A stretch of 37,488 nt of DNA, from contig NZ_BBCG01000034.1 in NCBI RefSeq assembly GCF_001311925.1, positions 1-37,488 of the forward strand, written 5' to 3'. The translations under genes were made by a program, and so were the position numbers. Every line of letters starts with the position of its first letter. Position 1 is the stretch's first letter. This DNA is from Cellulosilyticum ruminicola JCM 14822. GTDB taxonomy: Bacteria; Bacillota; Clostridia; Lachnospirales; Cellulosilyticaceae. Below are positions 20,026 to 27,127 of this stretch, in pieces. The notes under the pieces were generated by a model that was not told where the DNA came from, made no database searches, and worked only from the letters and a program-made list of their open reading frames with translations.

Positions 20026-20056
20026 GCATATATTGATCTTCGAGTTCAATATATGC
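20026..20056. repeat. Inverted repeat after gltS, possible terminator
   Basis: The 11-bp arms gcatatattga and tcaatatatgc enclose 9 bases, 12 bases after the gltS stop. There is no T run on the plus strand, so terminator function is weakly supported. Confidence 0.45.
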
Positions 20057-20308
20057 GCTGCTGCCTACTTCTAGGTTGCTTAATGCCCCCTACTAAGTAG
20101 GCTATTTTATTTTCTATGCAAAGCTGCTCTTCTATCTTTTGCTTCTTACTTTTTTTCATCCTATAATCTGCTTCATGTCCATAAGCCTTAAGATGTTCAA
20201 AATAATCATCTAGCCCATATTCATAACTCTGAATCTTTTTATTTTTAAAAACTAATATCTTATTGCATAATCTTCCTAACATATATCTGTCATAGGTAAT
20301 TAAGGTGA

Positions 20309-20557
20309 TTGTTCCATTACTTTGGATTAGATCCTGAAGTTAATCAATCTGGAAAATTTACTACTACGCAGATGCATATAACTAAACATGATTCTAGATT
20401 TGCTCGTAGGGCAATCTTTGCTGTTGCTTTAGGTGCAATCATGCACAAAGTCTGTAACATTATTTTTGCTATTCTTCGTAATGAAAAAGCATTTGAACTT
20501 CGTTCCCCTGAAAAACACTGTACTCAATATCAAAGGGTCACACAAAAAACCGCATAA
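20309..20557 (+). pseudogene. IS110/IS116/IS902-family transposase, C-terminal fragment
   Basis: The 82 residues correspond to the C-terminal (transposase_20 and following) part of an IS110-family DEDD transposase: YFGLDPEVNQSGKF, then HITKHDSRFARRAIFAVAL. The family pattern there is (Y/F)xGLDPxxxxSGxF, then SKxGxxxLRRxLxxxA. The RuvC-like N-terminal half is absent. The open frame begins abruptly at the junction with the ABC-F remnant (about 20305-20312) on the opposite strand. IS110 elements lack long terminal inverted repeats, and I cannot place the right end; it lies before about 20730. Confidence 0.8.
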
Positions 20558-20730
20558 TTATGCAGATATACATTAATCAAACCCATTATTAAACGAAAAT
20601 TGAAACGATTTGCGTCTATTAAATTTACCCATTTTTAGTTAAAAAGCATCTAATAAAAAATATAAATTTTTACTTACTTTTCACTTGACTATTACTAGCT
20701 GGTCTTAAAATACTTTGGGCACTTATTTCT
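20558..20730. other. Non-coding remnant between the IS110 fragment and the ABC-F piece
   Basis: AT-rich and full of stops in all frames I read. It is probably the trailing end of the insertion element plus deleted ABC-F sequence. No terminal repeat is recognised. Confidence 0.45.
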
Positions 20731-20903
20731 TATCGGCCTCGGCTCATATAACCAATTTGTAATTCTTTATCTACCCATATGCATTCACTAGATGTTGCTT
20801 CTAATCTGCCTAATAAAATATTATTCTACCTTCACATAGCATTGCCATAAAATCATCCTCCATTTTAAGGCTCTTTCTTGTCATGCAACGCTTAAATTAA
20901 TAC

Positions 20904-21140
20904 ACAAAAAACTGTAAATGCTAAGCACTTACAGTCACTTTAATCCGCTCTGTTAACCACTCAGTATGCCTATAATTTTATAGGCAATAATCTGCACTTA
21001 TGCTTATAAGAGTTTCTTAAAAAATGACTGTTCATCCTTTATTTATTCAAACTTAATTTTTTGCATCACAAAAAAGATACCTCTTTTATTGTTCTTTAAA
21101 AATTTCATTAAGCTTGAATAATAAACATGTCATTCTCCTT
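20904..21140 (-). promoter_or_regulatory. Leader-peptide attenuator upstream of the dead ABC-F gene
   Basis: On the minus strand a strong AAGGAG site precedes a six-codon frame MFIIQA (21128-21108). A second short frame, MQKIKFE, follows at 21066-21043. Then come a stable stem (20986-20967, tgcctata arms) and a hairpin at 20935-20911 (actgtaa...tttacagt) ending in a T run. This layout is the ribosome-mediated attenuator found before resistance ABC-F, erm and related genes. It survives although the gene it controls is broken. Confidence 0.6.
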
Positions 21141-21286
21141 TCTCTCATGCACTAATTTTCTATATAATATAATATTTTTAAATAACTTTCAAAGGTGAAT
21201 TTTTATACCTTTTTAGTCCCCTTCTTCCTTCTTGTACATAGTATATAGTAGCGTATATTTATCCCATAAAGAAAGAAGGTTGAACT

Positions 21287-22285
21287 ATGCTCCATGTACA
21301 ACAAGCCGAAGATAATAGCAAGGGCGCTTTAGCTGATGTAATTGGTTGGATTGATTTTGGCACGCAGTTTAAACTGCATAAAGATAACCGTACGACAACT
21401 ATAATCAATTCACTTCCTGGTAATTATATAATTTCTTTTGATATTCGTTTAGATACCAAAGGCTGTTCCAAAATAAGTTTCAAAGGTGTGTCTTCACCTA
21501 TTTGTAAATGTGCGCCTTTTGGTAATACCGCTTATACTGGTATTCCTGGTAAAGTTGTGCTCACCACTCCTTATGATTGTGGAAATCATGGCTGTACTCA
21601 CGTAACCCTTACCTTAGATAATATCCGACTTACTTCATCTACTGGTATACCTGTTTCTAACTTTTTTATAATTGTAGCCGATGCAGGCATCACGAACTAC
21701 TGCTCAGATACTTGGTCAGTTACTACCACTCCTAATACTTGGGATTTACTTTACACCATGCCTTCTGTTTGCAGCCACAATAAGTCTGCTCCAGTAGTTA
21801 CCAGTTTATTCACCCTCACTGTTTCTGAAATTGGTACAGATACAGATCCATGTGACACTGCTGCTAATGCTTTCATTACCCTTTCACCTACTAGACTCCT
21901 TGCTGAAGCGGATATTAATGATGATGATGATTCTATTGGTTTTGCCTTTGGCGTAGTTATTCCAAAAGAAGCCGCAGATTACGTGGATAATGTGCATACT
22001 GTATGTCATCGCGAACTGACATGTGTCCGAGAAGATACCACTATTTTATATCGCCTTCCTGTTTCCTGTCATGATGTCATTACCGCTATTATTTATAATG
22101 GCGACCTTCATCCTTTTAATAGTCAGCCCCTTGTTATTGAAGGTAATTTAGGCACTTATTTATTCTTTAAACAACGCGTCTTATTAATTGCAAATGAAAA
22201 TATCCCAGTTGCTGAATTTGATACTTTTATATTACGCACAAATCACACTGAAGATTTAATCGTCACCTTCACTTCTTACCTGTAA
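21287..22285 (+). CDS. Cys-rich, beta-rich protein of unknown function (332 aa)
   Basis: I do not recognise a family with confidence. There is no signal peptide or membrane helix. The composition (Thr, Ser, Val, Asp, few Lys) and short alternating hydrophobic stretches suggest an all-beta fold. Residues 16-60 (DVIGWIDFGTQFKL, then NSLPGNYIISFDI) resemble the opening of CshA-type surface repeat domains, but the similarity is slight. A dozen cysteines are spread along the chain, several in pairs (CKC, CGNHGC, CHRELTC), which could be disulfides. The start has AGAAGG upstream. A strong bidirectional terminator follows. A spore-coat or surface role is possible, but nothing in the sequence proves it. 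Confidence 0.7.
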   Translation: MLHVQQAEDNSKGALADVIGWIDFGTQFKLHKDNRTTTIINSLPGNYIISFDIRLDTKGCSKISFKGVSSPICKCAPFGNTAYTGIPGKVVLTTPYDCGNHGCTHVTLTLDNIRLTSSTGIPVSNFFIIVADAGITNYCSDTWSVTTTPNTWDLLYTMPSVCSHNKSAPVVTSLFTLTVSEIGTDTDPCDTAANAFITLSPTRLLAEADINDDDDSIGFAFGVVIPKEAADYVDNVHTVCHRELTCVREDTTILYRLPVSCHDVITAIIYNGDLHPFNSQPLVIEGNLGTYLFFKQRVLLIANENIPVAEFDTFILRTNHTEDLIVTFTSYL

Positions 22286-22306
22286 GCCATACCTATATAC
22301 GCAAAT

Positions 22307-22350
22307 AACACCTAAAAGGATTTTAAAGCTTCTACTTCCTTTTAGGTGTT
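22307..22350. terminator. Bidirectional terminator
   Basis: A perfect 14-bp stem (aacacctaaaagga with tccttttaggtgtt) with TTTATTTAT on the plus side and TTATTTGC on the minus side. It separates the convergent 332-aa gene and the DUF4173 gene. Confidence 0.85.
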
Positions 22351-22359
22351 TTATTTATC

Positions 22360-23841
22360 TTAAATATATTTCAGTTTTTTTACAATACTAATGGCCTGCT
22401 GATCAATTACAGTCCATGATTGCCACTTTTGATGATTAATCATATCATTTACATTCTTAATTCTATCTTGTATCTCCAGCTCTTTTGCTACATTCTTATT
22501 TTCTAGTGAAGCTTTTTGAGCAGCAATAATTACACTGCTACTATCTAAATCATATAATGCACTTAGACTCTCCAGCTTACCTTCTGAATATAAGTTTATA
22601 TTTTGTTTGGCTACAAAATAATCTACATTAGCATAGTTTAGTCCTAAATACATGACTGTAAAAATTATAAAGGCAATCTTCGTAAATGGCATTCTTCGCC
22701 CTATACCTTTTAGAATAACTAAAACAATCACAATAATGCTTAATACCAAGAACCACGCTACATACACACGCATTAAAGTTAAACCATAGTTTTGAATGTA
22801 CATAGCCATTTTATCCAAAGCATATATAAGCATAAATAATGTAAATCCAGCTATGAAGAAACTAATCCCCTGCATATACCTTTTACGCTTACCACTCTGC
22901 TCCTTAATGACAATACCTACAAGCCAAATGATTCCTAAGTTAATCATCGTAAGGGGCAAGTTTTCAAAGAACCCTCTTCTCGCATATTCTGCAAAAGTAA
23001 ATTTTGCCGGTAAAACTCCTTGAAAAGCAGAGATGAAATAAGCTAATTGTGAAAATAAGAATACAATATATACAAGGCATACTAAGGTACTTATAATCAC
23101 CATAATAGTAAAATCCACTCCTACAGGTTTCTTTTCCTCTTCATTTAACTTCTCTATCACTACAACTGGCTTCTTCTTTTGTTTAACAAAACTATAGAAA
23201 TAACTAAAGGTCATACCAAATAATATAATAAATGCAATAATACGTTTCACAACAGGTGCTATTTTAAAGTTCATATGTTCATAAATGATTTTAAGAATCC
23301 CATCAAAAGCTGCATCTGTGCTTTGTAATAGCGCAGTAACAACAATTAAAATAGGTACTGCAATCAAAAGCCCTATGCCTACTTTTGCAAGAGTCGCTAG
23401 AGATTTCTTGCTTCCTGCACTAGCCTCTTTTCTCACTAAAATTATAGGTTCAGTCCAATATCTAAATGGCATACTGATGCTAAGTTTCATGATTTTAGGT
23501 GCCCATTTCGAACTAAAAAGTACTGTATTTTCAATACTCCAAACCTCTACAGCCTGAATTACTAACAAATCTATTAAGAAAATGAAATTAAAGAATTTCA
23601 AAATCCAGTTACTAAACAAAATAAAACATAATATACATAGTCCAATAGGAATCAAAAGTAACTTAGCATTTCTATTCATCTTTTTATCATAACATTTCAT
23701 AAGACCCATAAATCCTATAAAATAACCTAATGCACTTATAAGAAGTCCTATGCCAAATCCCCCAAATACATTCATCTCCATAATCATTATTGCCAAAATA
23801 CAAGCCATAATGAATATATATTTTTCTTCTTTTTTCATCAT
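22360..23841 (-). CDS. DUF4173/DUF4153-type polytopic membrane protein
   Basis: Membrane protein of 493 aa with about 12 helices, family of unknown function. An N-terminal helix cluster (10-120) precedes a cytosolic loop with RKEASAGSKKS. Further helices lead to the family-like segment FAEYARRGFFENLPLTMINLG and to GLTLMRVYVAWFLVLSIIVI. The soluble tail (about 420-493) holds LYDLDSSSVIIAAQK. The FAEYARRGFFE and LTxxRVYV motifs are those I associate with DUF4173. GGGGTGAG lies before the ATG. It is the last gene after an XRE regulator and a DUF2975 protein, a trio seen repeatedly in Firmicutes. Confidence 0.82.
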   Translation of the reverse strand: MMKKEEKYIFIMACILAIMIMEMNVFGGFGIGLLISALGYFIGFMGLMKCYDKKMNRNAKLLLIPIGLCILCFILFSNWILKFFNFIFLIDLLVIQAVEVWSIENTVLFSSKWAPKIMKLSISMPFRYWTEPIILVRKEASAGSKKSLATLAKVGIGLLIAVPILIVVTALLQSTDAAFDGILKIIYEHMNFKIAPVVKRIIAFIILFGMTFSYFYSFVKQKKKPVVVIEKLNEEEKKPVGVDFTIMVIISTLVCLVYIVFLFSQLAYFISAFQGVLPAKFTFAEYARRGFFENLPLTMINLGIIWLVGIVIKEQSGKRKRYMQGISFFIAGFTLFMLIYALDKMAMYIQNYGLTLMRVYVAWFLVLSIIVIVLVILKGIGRRMPFTKIAFIIFTVMYLGLNYANVDYFVAKQNINLYSEGKLESLSALYDLDSSSVIIAAQKASLENKNVAKELEIQDRIKNVNDMINHQKWQSWTVIDQQAISIVKKLKYI

Positions 23842-23861
23842 CTCACCCCATACTATTTTCT

Positions 23862-24074
23862 CTATTTATTTTCTTCTATAAACTCTAAAAGGTCTCCTGG
23901 CTGACATTCCAACACTTCACAAAGTGCCTCCAGTGTTGAAAAGCGAATCGCCTTCCCCTTATTATTTTTTAAAATGGATAAATTAGCTAAAGTAATCCCT
24001 ACTCTTTCTGAAAGCTCATTCATACTCATTTTGCGCTTTGCAAGCATGACATCTAAATTGACTACAATCGGCAT
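23862..24074 (-). CDS. Small XRE-family helix-turn-helix regulator
   Basis: A 70-residue Cro/CI-type DNA-binding protein of the YozG/YdaS-like short class. The helix-turn-helix covers about 16-52: MSMNELSERVGITLANLSILKNN, then STLEALCEVLECQPGDLLEF. The last motif is the usual end of these minimal regulators. A ribosome site (AGAGGTGAG) precedes the ATG. It sits 20 bases upstream of the DUF4173 gene and 18 bases downstream of DUF2975, so it likely regulates its own operon. Confidence 0.93.
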   Translation of the reverse strand: MPIVVNLDVMLAKRKMSMNELSERVGITLANLSILKNNKGKAIRFSTLEALCEVLECQPGDLLEFIEENK

Positions 24075-24092
24075 CTTCTCACCTCTTCTGCT

Positions 24093-24557
24093 TTAAATCG
24101 TTAGTTCATTTTCTTCTTTAATCTCTATAGCCACACCTACTAAGCGATATAAAATCGCAGCAATAAGTGCCACCCCAAATGCTCCAATTGTAATGACAAT
24201 AATCCCAAAGGTTGCTCTCACAAATAAACATGTAAATAAGTAACATATAAAAATAATTAGCGCACATATGCTAATCCCCTTTAGACTTAGACAGCTGCTT
24301 ATTGAAAAAGGATCACGTTTAATAATATTTCTAGCAAGTATCTTTGTCATCCATAATATAATCCACATTGGTATACCTGTAACATATAAGAGTATTAAAA
24401 TCTTATAATGTGGTACCAAAGAATAAAAAGTACTTCCTCTAAAAATAATCTCCAAAGTCCAAGGCAAAGTTACTAATGTTAATGTGAGTAACACTAGGCC
24501 TATTATTACAACCCAATATAATACACTACTCAAAAAATCTGTTCTTAATCTTCCCAC
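24093..24557 (-). CDS. DUF2975 membrane protein
   Basis: A 154-aa protein with four membrane helices (about 9-31, 48-70, 93-112, 118-140) and a charged tail EIKEENELTI. The layout matches DUF2975 proteins, which are almost always next to a YozG-type XRE regulator, as here. A GTG start (24557) with GAGGTGAT upstream is chosen. Its function is unknown; pairing with the regulator suggests it may sense membrane state or hold the regulator, but this is inference. Confidence 0.82.
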   Translation of the reverse strand: MGRLRTDFLSSVLYWVVIIGLVLLTLTLVTLPWTLEIIFRGSTFYSLVPHYKILILLYVTGIPMWIILWMTKILARNIIKRDPFSISSCLSLKGISICALIIFICYLFTCLFVRATFGIIVITIGAFGVALIAAILYRLVGVAIEIKEENELTI

Positions 24558-24783
24558 ACTTTATCACCTCAACGTTATTATATACACATGTCTCCTTTAA
24601 ATCAATATATTTTTATCGTTTTTCGATATATATTTATTGTTTTATATTTAAAACCATTTTATATAAGACAAAATAAAAAAGCCTTGCAGCAAGCAACACT
24701 CTTTGTATATTTTCTCTTATACATTTGAATTTGGCACATCTTGAATCCTTAATCGATATAATGATTATAGAGTTTTATGCCTT

Positions 24784-24842
24784 GACGAGTTTACTCTAAA
24801 ACGTAAACTTGTCCACTGTTTACGTTTTAGAGTAAACTCGTC
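24784..24842. repeat. Perfect 25-bp inverted repeat ahead of the minimal SatD gene
   Basis: The left arm (24784-24808) and right arm (24818-24842) are exact reverse complements around nine bases. Each arm itself holds GTTTAC and GTAAAC half-sites eight bases apart. It ends 33 bases before the start codon at 24875 and has no T run, so it is not a standard terminator. It could be an operator, an RNA hairpin over the ribosome site region, or a small mobile repeat; CTT stands on both flanks. Confidence 0.9.
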
Positions 24843-24874
24843 CTTGTTTTAATCCATGCATAATGGAGGCTCTT

Positions 24875-25258
24875 ATGAACTATATCACCATGATTTTTGA
24901 TATCAATTCCCGTGCTTATCCAGACCGCACAGCACTTCAATATCTTCTAATTGATTTATTAAAGCGCTGTAATACTCAATTTGCCGAAATGCTAGCAGCA
25001 CCTTTTATTATCACTTTAGGTGATGAATGGCAAGGACTACTTAAACCTGATATGAATTACTTGCAAATCATTGATTTTTTCAAATTTAATCTACCACGAG
25101 ACATCAGCTTTTATACAGGAGTTGGTATAGGTCCTATTACCATTTCCAACTTTGAACTTACTGTCAATCAACTAGATGGCCCTGCATTTCATTTAGCACG
25201 GGAGGCTCTATTATATGCCAAACGCAAAAAACATTCTTTAGTTATTTTAACAAACTAA
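24875..25258 (+). CDS. Minimal SatD-family protein (N-terminal domain only)
   Basis: A 127-aa protein colinear with the first about 125 residues of the full SatD at 26223. Shared motifs are (M)xxDIxxSR at 9-13, AP(F/I)IITLGDEWQ at 42-53, GVGIGPI at 82-88, and DGPAFHLAREAL at 101-112. It lacks the helix-turn-helix tail. The in-frame ATG at 24863 is not used as start, because GGAGG within it lies seven bases before the ATG at 24875 and the alignment to the paralogue also begins there. The motif order resembles a class III nucleotide cyclase core, with the Asn of the NxxxR motif replaced by Phe. It overlaps the convergent DUF3307 gene by 12 bases. No function is known. Confidence 0.8.
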   Translation: MNYITMIFDINSRAYPDRTALQYLLIDLLKRCNTQFAEMLAAPFIITLGDEWQGLLKPDMNYLQIIDFFKFNLPRDISFYTGVGIGPITISNFELTVNQLDGPAFHLAREALLYAKRKKHSLVILTN

Positions 25259-26221
25259 TCTTTTAATGATACTTCCACCAATAATAGCAATAATAAAACT
25301 TAAGGAATTACCAATCAAAAAATATTCTGCAAAACGATCTTCTTTTAATTTGCTTAAACGGGCAATGGATTTGGCCGTTAAAATATATCCTATAAACTGT
25401 GGTTGACTCATTAAAAGGGCACATAAAATTAATATACGTTCCAGTACGCCGATAATATATCCTCCATGATGTATTTCCTTGGTTTGATTATGTACTTCAT
25501 CACTGTTTTCTCTCGTTTCCAAAAGCACAATGGTCTTCTGAGATAGATGCCGCTGATTATGCTGATTATGATCAATATGATTTATAATCTGCGAAATAAA
25601 AATCCCTGCAAAAAAAGTCATACCTATAAAGTTTATGCCTACCCAAATAAGTCGTTCCTGCTGCATAAAACTTATAGGTGAAGTGATAAGGCCCATAATG
25701 TCCATTCCTTTATAGGGGCTATAATATTTTATCAGCCCATACAAACTTAAAAGATGTGCCATTTGATCTAAGATAAAAAGCCCTATCTTTTCCGTAGTCT
25801 GAGGATATCTATAGCTTATTTCTACTTTAAGTATATCAATTAAAAAATGGCATATTATAAAACTGATTACTAAGCTTACTAATTTTACATCACAATTTAT
25901 AAAAATCACTTTAAAGAATTTGGTATTTGTGCATTCACTAGTCAGTAAATTATTAAGTCCAATACACATCATCAAAAGCAGCCCATGTATTCCTGCATGA
26001 ATTATATTTCCCTTTGAAGTATATGCAAAAATCTGTTTCGTGGCTAACCAATTGGTTTGCTTTAACTTATACCCATTTACTTCACCATATACTTTACTTC
26101 TCTTTAAAATTTGATTTAAATTTTTTGGAAAACGCATTTGCATAATCTTCTCATCCTGCAAGACAAAATCTCCTAATAAATGGGCTAAAAGCATCAATAA
26201 ACCAAGCCGCATCTCTACCAT
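25247..26221 (-). CDS. DUF3307 polytopic membrane protein
   Basis: Membrane protein of 324 aa, with DUF3307 in residues about 5-165. Conserved polar residues sit inside or beside helices: H14-x3-D18-x3-Q22 (AHLLGDFVLQ), H75 and H79, H125-x3-D129 (CHFLIDI), and D152-x3-H156 (DQMAHL). Such a set of His and Asp could bind metal, as in the YdjM-type membrane hydrolases, but this is inference. After residue 165 come two further helices, a His/Asn-rich loop (HIDHNQHNQRH), and two C-terminal helices absent from short family members. The ATG lies one base after the SatD stop, behind AGGGG, so translation is coupled. It overlaps the minimal SatD gene tail-to-tail. Confidence 0.83.
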   Translation of the reverse strand: MVEMRLGLLMLLAHLLGDFVLQDEKIMQMRFPKNLNQILKRSKVYGEVNGYKLKQTNWLATKQIFAYTSKGNIIHAGIHGLLLMMCIGLNNLLTSECTNTKFFKVIFINCDVKLVSLVISFIICHFLIDILKVEISYRYPQTTEKIGLFILDQMAHLLSLYGLIKYYSPYKGMDIMGLITSPISFMQQERLIWVGINFIGMTFFAGIFISQIINHIDHNQHNQRHLSQKTIVLLETRENSDEVHNQTKEIHHGGYIIGVLERILILCALLMSQPQFIGYILTAKSIARLSKLKEDRFAEYFLIGNSLSFIIAIIGGSIIKRLVC

Positions 26222-26222
26222 A

Positions 26223-26957
26223 TTAGATTCCCCTTTTTAGATGTAATTCATATCCCTTTAACAATTTATAAATCATTTCTTTATTTGCTTTCATCAGCCA
26301 ATAGTTAGATGCTCTAAGCCTATTTGAAACATTACTTTTACTAATCTTCTCTTCATTTTCCACAGCACTGTAACTTCCTAATTTTTTATAGGCCTCAATA
26401 ACTTGTCTTTGCACCTTCGTAAGCTTCTTTAGATGCAACTCATTATTTTGAATCACATTATTAATCATTGCTTCAAAGTCTATATAGTCTCCTACTGCTT
26501 CAGTCTCACTTTCTAATGTTTTACGTTTGGCCGTATGTGGACCCCTTAAATAAACTTTGCAGTCTTTCGTTGGAATGACCTTGCTATAAGCCTTTTTATT
26601 ACGTTTAGCAATATTAATTCCTTCTCTAGCTAGTATAAATGCCTGTCCGTCCATTTCCCTTGTATCCATTGCTTCATCCGTACTTATAGTGCCTACTCCT
26701 ATGCCACAATAGCATCCTACACCTTGAGCACTTAGATATTCTTTGATGTCCATATAAATGTTATAACTTTCTCCTACTTCCCTTAAAACGACTTGCCACT
26801 CATCACCTAATGTAATTGTAATAGGTGCTACTAATATAGATGTATATTCATCTGAAAGCCTCTTTAGGTATACTTTTAATGTCTTTTGAAAAGCTTCACG
26901 ATTAATAATCTTTCTGGAATCTATAATGTCTATATTCATCACACTATAAACCTTCAT
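26223..26957 (-). CDS. SatD-family protein with C-terminal helix-turn-helix
   Basis: A 244-aa SatD-family protein; the name comes from the Streptococcus mutans sat (secretion and acid tolerance) operon, and the molecular role is unknown. The N-terminal domain (1-130) shows MNIDIIDSR (7-15), APITITLGDEWQ (44-54), GIGVGTI (85-91), and DGQAFILAREGINIAKR (103-119). The C-terminal part (about 178-225, LTKVQRQVIEAYKKLGSYSA, then SKSNVSNRLRASNY) looks like a sigma-r4/LuxR-like helix-turn-helix. The start at 26957 is preferred over 27005: GGAGGAACATATA precedes it, and a TATAAT -10 at 27012-27007 would put transcription start downstream of the longer start. Overlapping translation with DUF3307 implies a working pair. 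Confidence 0.87.
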   Translation of the reverse strand: MKVYSVMNIDIIDSRKIINREAFQKTLKVYLKRLSDEYTSILVAPITITLGDEWQVVLREVGESYNIYMDIKEYLSAQGVGCYCGIGVGTISTDEAMDTREMDGQAFILAREGINIAKRNKKAYSKVIPTKDCKVYLRGPHTAKRKTLESETEAVGDYIDFEAMINNVIQNNELHLKKLTKVQRQVIEAYKKLGSYSAVENEEKISKSNVSNRLRASNYWLMKANKEMIYKLLKGYELHLKRGI

Positions 26958-27127
26958 TATATGTTCCTCCAATATCCTAAATATGTAAACCTTACGCCTT
27001 CTCATTATTATATAAGTATAACGCTATTTCCCTTTTTTAAACAGTATTGATATACTTAAGAATTTATTGCACTTATTCATGTGACTATTTATAATGATTA
27101 ATAATAATAATCAATAAGGAGACGCAT

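Larger units (their letters stand above)
20046..20848 (-). pseudogene. Decayed ABC-F ATPase gene (antibiotic-resistance type), interrupted
   Basis: Only pieces remain. The C-terminal piece (20310-20046) reads GTITLITYDRYMLGRLCN and then ILVFKNKKIQSYEYGLDDYFEHLK; this matches the end of an ABC-F ATP-binding domain, where the switch region H/YDR is followed by the KI....G.Y..Y tail. A second piece near 20816-20730 reads NNILLGRLEATSSECIWVDK and then ELQIGYMSRGR; this resembles the LLLGxLxxTSGE...LxIGYxSQ stretch after a Walker A. A likely start lies at 20848 behind TGGAGGATGATTTT. The Walker A and most of both domains are gone. An IS110-family transposase piece on the other strand lies between the two pieces. 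The leader upstream (20904-21140) still looks like an attenuator. The exact subfamily (Lsa/Vga/Msr-like) is not resolved. Confidence 0.7.

Noticed and set aside
20309-20557. Intact small gene of 82 codons
   Set aside because: It starts on TTG without a ribosome site and corresponds only to the C-terminal end of an IS110-type transposase.
24681-24710. Terminator hairpin near ccttgcagcaagc
   Set aside because: The stem is only four to five pairs with a tiny loop, and no gene ends nearby on that strand.
24732-24746. TTGGCAC as a sigma-54 -24 element before the mini-SatD
   Set aside because: No GC at the required -12 spacing.
24863-24874. Upstream ATG of the mini-SatD
   Set aside because: Its GGAGG is the ribosome site of the ATG at 24875, and the paralogue aligns from there.
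26958-27005. Longer start of the full SatD (MRRRKVYIFRILEEHI)
   Set aside because: GGAGGAACATATA before 26957 and a likely -10 at 27007-27012 put this segment in or before the leader.
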